A stretch of 29,094 nucleotides of DNA from a virus, in the IMG/VR virus record IMGVR_UViG_3300032820_003406, positions 1 to 29,094 of that record. One strand, written 5' to 3'. The notes below the pieces were generated by a model. It was not told the DNA's origin and made no database searches. It saw only the letters and a list, made by a program, of their open reading frames with translations. How positions within the stretch are numbered: the stretch's first letter is position 1; each line of letters opens with the position of its first letter. The position numbers and the translations under genes are program-made. Below, piece by piece: positions 27,967 through 29,094 of the stretch.

Positions 27967-28277
27967 TCTTCTTCTACTTTTATTTGGAGAGGATATCCTT
28001 TGTCTTTGCTTGCTAAAGTAGCTTCTACACTTTTTTGTTCAGCTATCTCGTATACATATATACCTACAACTGCACTTCCTTCTTCATGAATTTGAAGCAT
28101 AATAGCTTGACTAGATTCTAGTGTATGTTTAAAAATTGTTGCAAGAATTTCTACGACCCATTCCATGGGAGTTGCATTGTCGTTAAAGAAAATCACTTTA
28201 TATCTAGGAGGTTCGATAATTCTTTTTTCAATCTTTTCATCGATCTTAACATCGATTGCAACATCACATCCGCTCAT
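27963..28277 (-). CDS. clpS: ClpS adaptor for ClpAP/ClpCP protease
   Basis: A 104-residue ClpS. It delivers N-degron proteins to the Clp unfoldase. RYKVIFFNDNATPMEWVVEI contains the N-end-rule pocket pattern, IMLQIHEEGSAVVGIYVYEI carries the pocket His, and the C-terminal YPLQIKVEEE is the family end. I choose the ATG at 28277, behind GGGAGAG, giving a normal length. Its stop overlaps the heme oxygenase start. A phage ClpS could redirect host proteolysis, and sits behind dnaK with a hairpin between them. Its link to the bilin genes is positional only. Confidence 0.92.
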   Translation of the reverse strand: MSGCDVAIDVKIDEKIEKRIIEPPRYKVIFFNDNATPMEWVVEILATIFKHTLESSQAIMLQIHEEGSAVVGIYVYEIAEQKSVEATLASKDKGYPLQIKVEEE

Positions 28278-28295
28278 AATTCTCTCCCAAGAGCT

Positions 28296-28326
28296 GTAAT
28301 GCGTGGATCTCAGACCCACGCACTAC
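28296..28326 (-). terminator. Strong hairpin between dnaK and clpS
   Basis: The arms GTAGTGCGTGG and CCACGCATTAC (minus strand) form an 11-bp stem with one G-U pair around a 9-base loop. No U tract follows; the clpS ribosome-binding site lies some 10 bases on. It may be a partial terminator, a processing site, or a structure that lowers expression of the operon beyond dnaK. Confidence 0.6.
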
Positions 28327-28362
28327 AATTACTTATCTTTTACAGTATAACTAGCGATACTC

Positions 28363-29094
28363 TTACGGTTTATCGTCAACTGTTGTAAATTCTGCATCTA
28401 CAACATCGTCGTCATTATTAAAATCTTCTGTAGGAGTTTCTGTTTGCTCTTGTTGACTTTTATAGATAGCTTCACCTAACTTCATAGACACTTGACTTAA
28501 ATTTTCTGTTTCTTGTTTTATTAATTCAGAATCAGAACCTTTAAGTGCGTCTTTTAGATTAGTAATACTAGTTTCTATAGCAGTTTTGTCATCAGTTGAA
28601 ATTTTATCTCCGTGTTCTTCTAGAGACTTTTCAATTGAATGAGCAAGTGCGTCTGCTTGATTTCTAGTTTCGGCTTCTTCGCGTTTCTTTTGATCTGCTT
28701 CTTTATTAGTCTCAGCGTCTCTTATCATTTGTTCAATGTCAGCATCACTTAATCCACTAGATGCTTGTATTTGAATTGATTGTTCCTTACCTGTTCCTTT
28801 ATCTTTAGCAGACACATTAACAATACCATTAGCATCAATATCAAAAGTAACTTCAATTTGTGGCATACCACGAGGTGCAGGGGGTATATCTTGTAAATCA
28901 AAATTCCCCAATAGCTTGTTATCGTTTGCCATTTCGCGTTCACCTTGAACAACTTTAATTGTAACTGCTGGTTGATTATTTTCAGCAGTAGAAAAGATTT
29001 GACTCTTTTTAGTAGGTATTGTTGTGTTTTTATCAATTAATCTTGTAGTAACAGCACCTAGTGTTTCTATACCCAATGATAGCGGAGTTACATC
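28363..29094 (-). CDS. dnaK: Molecular chaperone DnaK (Hsp70), C-terminal half, cut by the window edge
   Basis: The frame enters at the right edge in [20 protein letters not shown], the start of the substrate-binding domain. It runs through [37 protein letters not shown], the helical lid and the usual acidic tail ([16 protein letters not shown]). At least 243 residues are present, and the ATPase domain lies outside. No frameshift is seen. A complete, host-type C-terminus suggests a functional chaperone. Phages usually rely on host DnaK, so a phage copy is notable; it may aid virion assembly or heat-shock handling. Confidence 0.93.
   Translation of the reverse strand, partial: DVTPLSLGIETLGAVTTRLIDKNTTIPTKKSQIFSTAENNQPAVTIKVVQGEREMANDNKLLGNFDLQDIPPAPRGMPQIEVTFDIDANGIVNVSAKDKGTGKEQSIQIQASSGLSDADIEQMIRDAETNKEADQKKREEAETRNQADALAHSIEKSLEEHGDKISTDDKTAIETSITNLKDALKGSDSELIKQETENLSQVSMKLGEAIYKSQQEQTETPTEDFNNDDDVVDAEFTTVDDKP

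Noticed and set aside
28749-29036. 95-residue minus-strand ORF
   Set aside because: Alternative frame within dnaK.
1-29094. Bacterial chromosome segment instead of phage
   Set aside because: dnaK, infA, hemC, kdsA and clpS are host-type, but they are mixed with phage structural proteins, gp30-type ligase, T4 late boxes and phage small proteins in continuous overlapping order.
1-29094. CRISPR array, insertion sequence or integrase-attachment site
   Set aside because: No spaced direct repeats, transposase or integrase gene, or terminal inverted repeats were seen.

Overview
The window is an AT-rich (about one third G+C by eye), very tightly packed genome segment that reads as a T4-like marine myovirus. 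The closest picture I can offer from memory is a pelagimyophage (a myovirus of SAR11-type alphaproteobacteria) or a close relative. The reasons are: the cyanophage/T4-type virion proteins (1-1159 and 7212-8312), a T4 gp30-type ATP-dependent DNA ligase, the WYL_2/DUF2693-like small protein, many 1-4 base gene overlaps, and T4-type late promoter boxes (NNTAAATA) in front of many genes. Most genes lie on the minus strand and are described in their reading direction, from high to low coordinates. A few short plus-strand genes (1597, 2618, 20537, 22100, 22573, 22763) are interspersed, and most have their own late box. The host and lineage are inferred, not proven.

Right end to about 23 kb. The C-terminal half of DnaK runs off the window edge. 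It is followed by a compressed run clpS - heme oxygenase - nitrilase-family amidohydrolase - degenerate heme-oxygenase paralogue - 2OG-Fe(II) oxygenase - ferredoxin-dependent bilin reductase (PcyX/PebS/PcyA family), with overlaps or gaps of at most 10 bases. This is a phage bilin (pink or open-chain tetrapyrrole pigment) operon. Three of its members have no obvious role in the known pathway. Next come a large unknown protein and a short plus-strand set: an MscS-like membrane protein, a zinc-ribbon mini-protein and a lipoprotein.

Middle (22-16 kb). This part holds a TM/coiled-coil protein, a 9-cysteine 41-residue mini-protein coupled to an A-type Fe-S carrier, translation initiation factor IF-1 coupled to an AbrB-like protein, and a zinc metalloprotease. 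It continues with an HNH nuclease, a 7Fe ferredoxin, Pth2-type peptidyl-tRNA hydrolase, tRNA-Gly(UCC), an Asp/Asn beta-hydroxylase-like oxygenase and a short-chain dehydrogenase. Consensus sigma70 promoters (TTGACA-17-TATAAT) sit in gaps or inside the ends of upstream genes.

Left half (16-1 kb). A glycanase/lectin-like lipoprotein is followed by a class II aminoacyl-tRNA-synthetase core without an anticodon domain. Six bases after it comes a tRNA with a leucine-like long variable arm, a GUU (Asn) anticodon and G73. Two tandem 2OG oxygenases, DNA ligase, porphobilinogen deaminase (hemC, immediately in frame behind the ligase stop), structural proteins and small membrane proteins follow. Then come a QueD-like protein, KDO-8-phosphate synthase (kdsA) and a glycosyltransferase, and near the left end a second A-type Fe-S carrier and a truncated virion protein gene.

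Working together, the auxiliary genes suggest a phage that supports tetrapyrrole flow (HemC) and bilin formation (heme oxygenase, bilin reductase), with Fe-S and ferredoxin electron supply (two A-type carriers, 7Fe ferredoxin). It would also tune translation and proteostasis (IF-1, Pth2, tRNAs, synthetase core, DnaK, ClpS) and alter the host surface (KdsA, glycosyltransferase, lipoproteins).
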